Origin: Amphimedon queenslandica
Lineage: Eukaryota > Porifera > Demospongiae > Haplosclerida > Niphatidae
Assembly (NCBI RefSeq): GCF_000090795.2
Contig: NW_003546306.1
Span: 179,279-219,350, forward strand
DNA length: 40,072 nucleotides
Direction: 5' to 3'
The notes below the pieces were generated by a model, which was not told the origin of the DNA, searched no databases, and saw only the letters and a list, made by a program, of their open reading frames with translations. This document shows, one piece after another, positions 39,310-40,072 of the stretch; the first letter of the stretch is position 1; every line of letters begins with the position of its first letter. A program made the translations under genes and the position numbers.

Positions 39310-40072
39310 ATGTCTCAAATTCTTAGGCTTCTCAGACATAAGCAAGGACCAAAAGCTAAAAGGAGACTATTTAGTCAAGCTCGAGGAGAAGAGAAAGTCA
39401 GTACGGCTGATTGCCAGATTTTAATACTGACCACACCTCTTTTAATTATAGGAGGCGTTTTCGAGTTTTATTGACTTGACAAATGATTCTTGCAGTAGTA
39501 ACTCTTCAAGTGATAGCGAATCTTTGGAAAGTCTTGTTTTTTCTCCTGTGAAGCCAAAGATCGAGGAGAGTCCTACTGATGTCCTTAAACAGATTATTCC
39601 TAATGTTAATGATGATGACTATCACGACACTACTGCAAGGTTCCTACCAGTTCTTGCTCGACCACTTTTAGGACAAAATGTCAATCAGTTATTTATGTTA
39701 ATGCTTGGTAAAATACCAGCTGATCGCATTTGCCAGAGAAAGCCTACATCAGTAACATATAGTAGTGTGTTTGTCGTCGATCTTACTAGTATTAGATGTA
39801 TTGATGACTTACGTGCTGATGATAATGGTGTGTGGTGTCATGGTGGGAAGCCTCACAGGAAGTATATTGTTGAACGTGATTCAGATACGTCAGAAGTTAT
39901 TAAAGTATCACCAGTTGATGAGCACCTTGATTCTAAGGAAGATAATATCTTCACTTTGGTTCGTATGTATCATCATCATAAAGCGACACCTGAATTTCAG
40001 AGACGTATTTCCTATGTCATTGATAGTAGTGAACAGACAGTTCAGTATGCTGTTGTGCAGTATCTTTTTGAT
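39310..40072 (+). CDS. two-exon unknown protein, 3' end beyond window
   Basis: Exon 1, 39310-39396, 29 codons: MSQILRLLRHKQGPKAKRRL, then FSQARGEEK. Intron 39397-39451, 55 bp, GTCAGT to AATTATAG. Exon 2 is open without a stop to the window end (207 codons). It begins EAFSSFIDLTNDSCSSNSSS, a serine/acidic low-complexity stretch, then a folded-looking part: TTARFLPVLARPLLGQNVNQ, SSVFVVDLTSIRCIDDLRAD, DNGVWCHGGKPHRKYIVERD, FQRRISYVIDSSEQTVQYAV and QYLFD. The D-D-L-x-(A/C)-D-D-x-G-x-W pattern and the later Y-A-V-V-Q-Y-x-F recall uncharacterised, multi-copy proteins of sponges and cnidarians, from memory and without a domain name. The basic start may be a nuclear signal. No break is seen, which contrasts with almost everything else in the window. 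Confidence 0.78.

Noticed and set aside
1..40072. tRNA, rRNA or other structural RNA genes
   Set aside because: No cloverleaf with conserved T-loop and anticodon arm, and no rRNA words, were recognised by eye; a covariance-model scan would settle it.

Overview
This is a gene-poor, AT-rich stretch of an animal nuclear genome packed with decayed mobile elements. No bacterial features, rRNA, tRNA or CRISPR array were found. The short introns that can be traced (38, 45, 47, 50, 55 and, before an insertion, 56 bp), the abundant short inverted-repeat elements (MITEs) and the mix of Tc1/mariner, hAT, pogo, Crypton-like, integrase-like and BEL/Pao sequences fit a marine invertebrate. A demosponge is the best guess, but no single host gene proves it.

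Layout. 1-2.2 kb: relics of unidentified coding sequence on both strands. 2.2-4.1 kb: a MITE, a Tc1/mariner transposase relic and a hAT-type relic. 4.5-8.2 kb: a decayed multi-exon integrase-core gene. A 2.67 kb hAT element with a perfect 8-bp target duplication sits in one of its introns, and a 385-bp MITE sits inside one of its exons. 8.6-10.7 kb: two copies of a segment carrying what looks like the C-terminal part of the same integrase family, with another MITE between them. 10.9-14.6 kb: a second copy of the first MITE, then the best host-gene candidates on the minus strand: the 3' exons of an unknown gene, a possible PD-(D/E)XK-like exon, and a small chromodomain frame. 15.7-18.7 kb: a minus-strand relic, a pogo/Tigger transposase split by a 348-bp MITE, and a Crypton-like DUF3504 relic. 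18.9-30.3 kb: isolated exon candidates, hairpin and foldback element families, tandem repeats, a cysteine-protease-like fragment and a membrane-spanning terminal exon. 30.5-36.6 kb: a complete but broken BEL/Pao LTR element on the minus strand. 36.6-39.3 kb: no gene seen. 39.3 kb to the end: the start of a two-exon, apparently intact, unknown gene that runs off the window.

The genes do not form a pathway or operon. The main story is nested transposition: insertion points can be read to the base from target duplications, and older coding sequence can be followed through them. I see no clearly new multi-gene system. The least explained items are the intact-looking unknown genes at 11.5-13.05 kb and 39.3 kb, the subterminal tandem array of the hAT element, and the foldback families.
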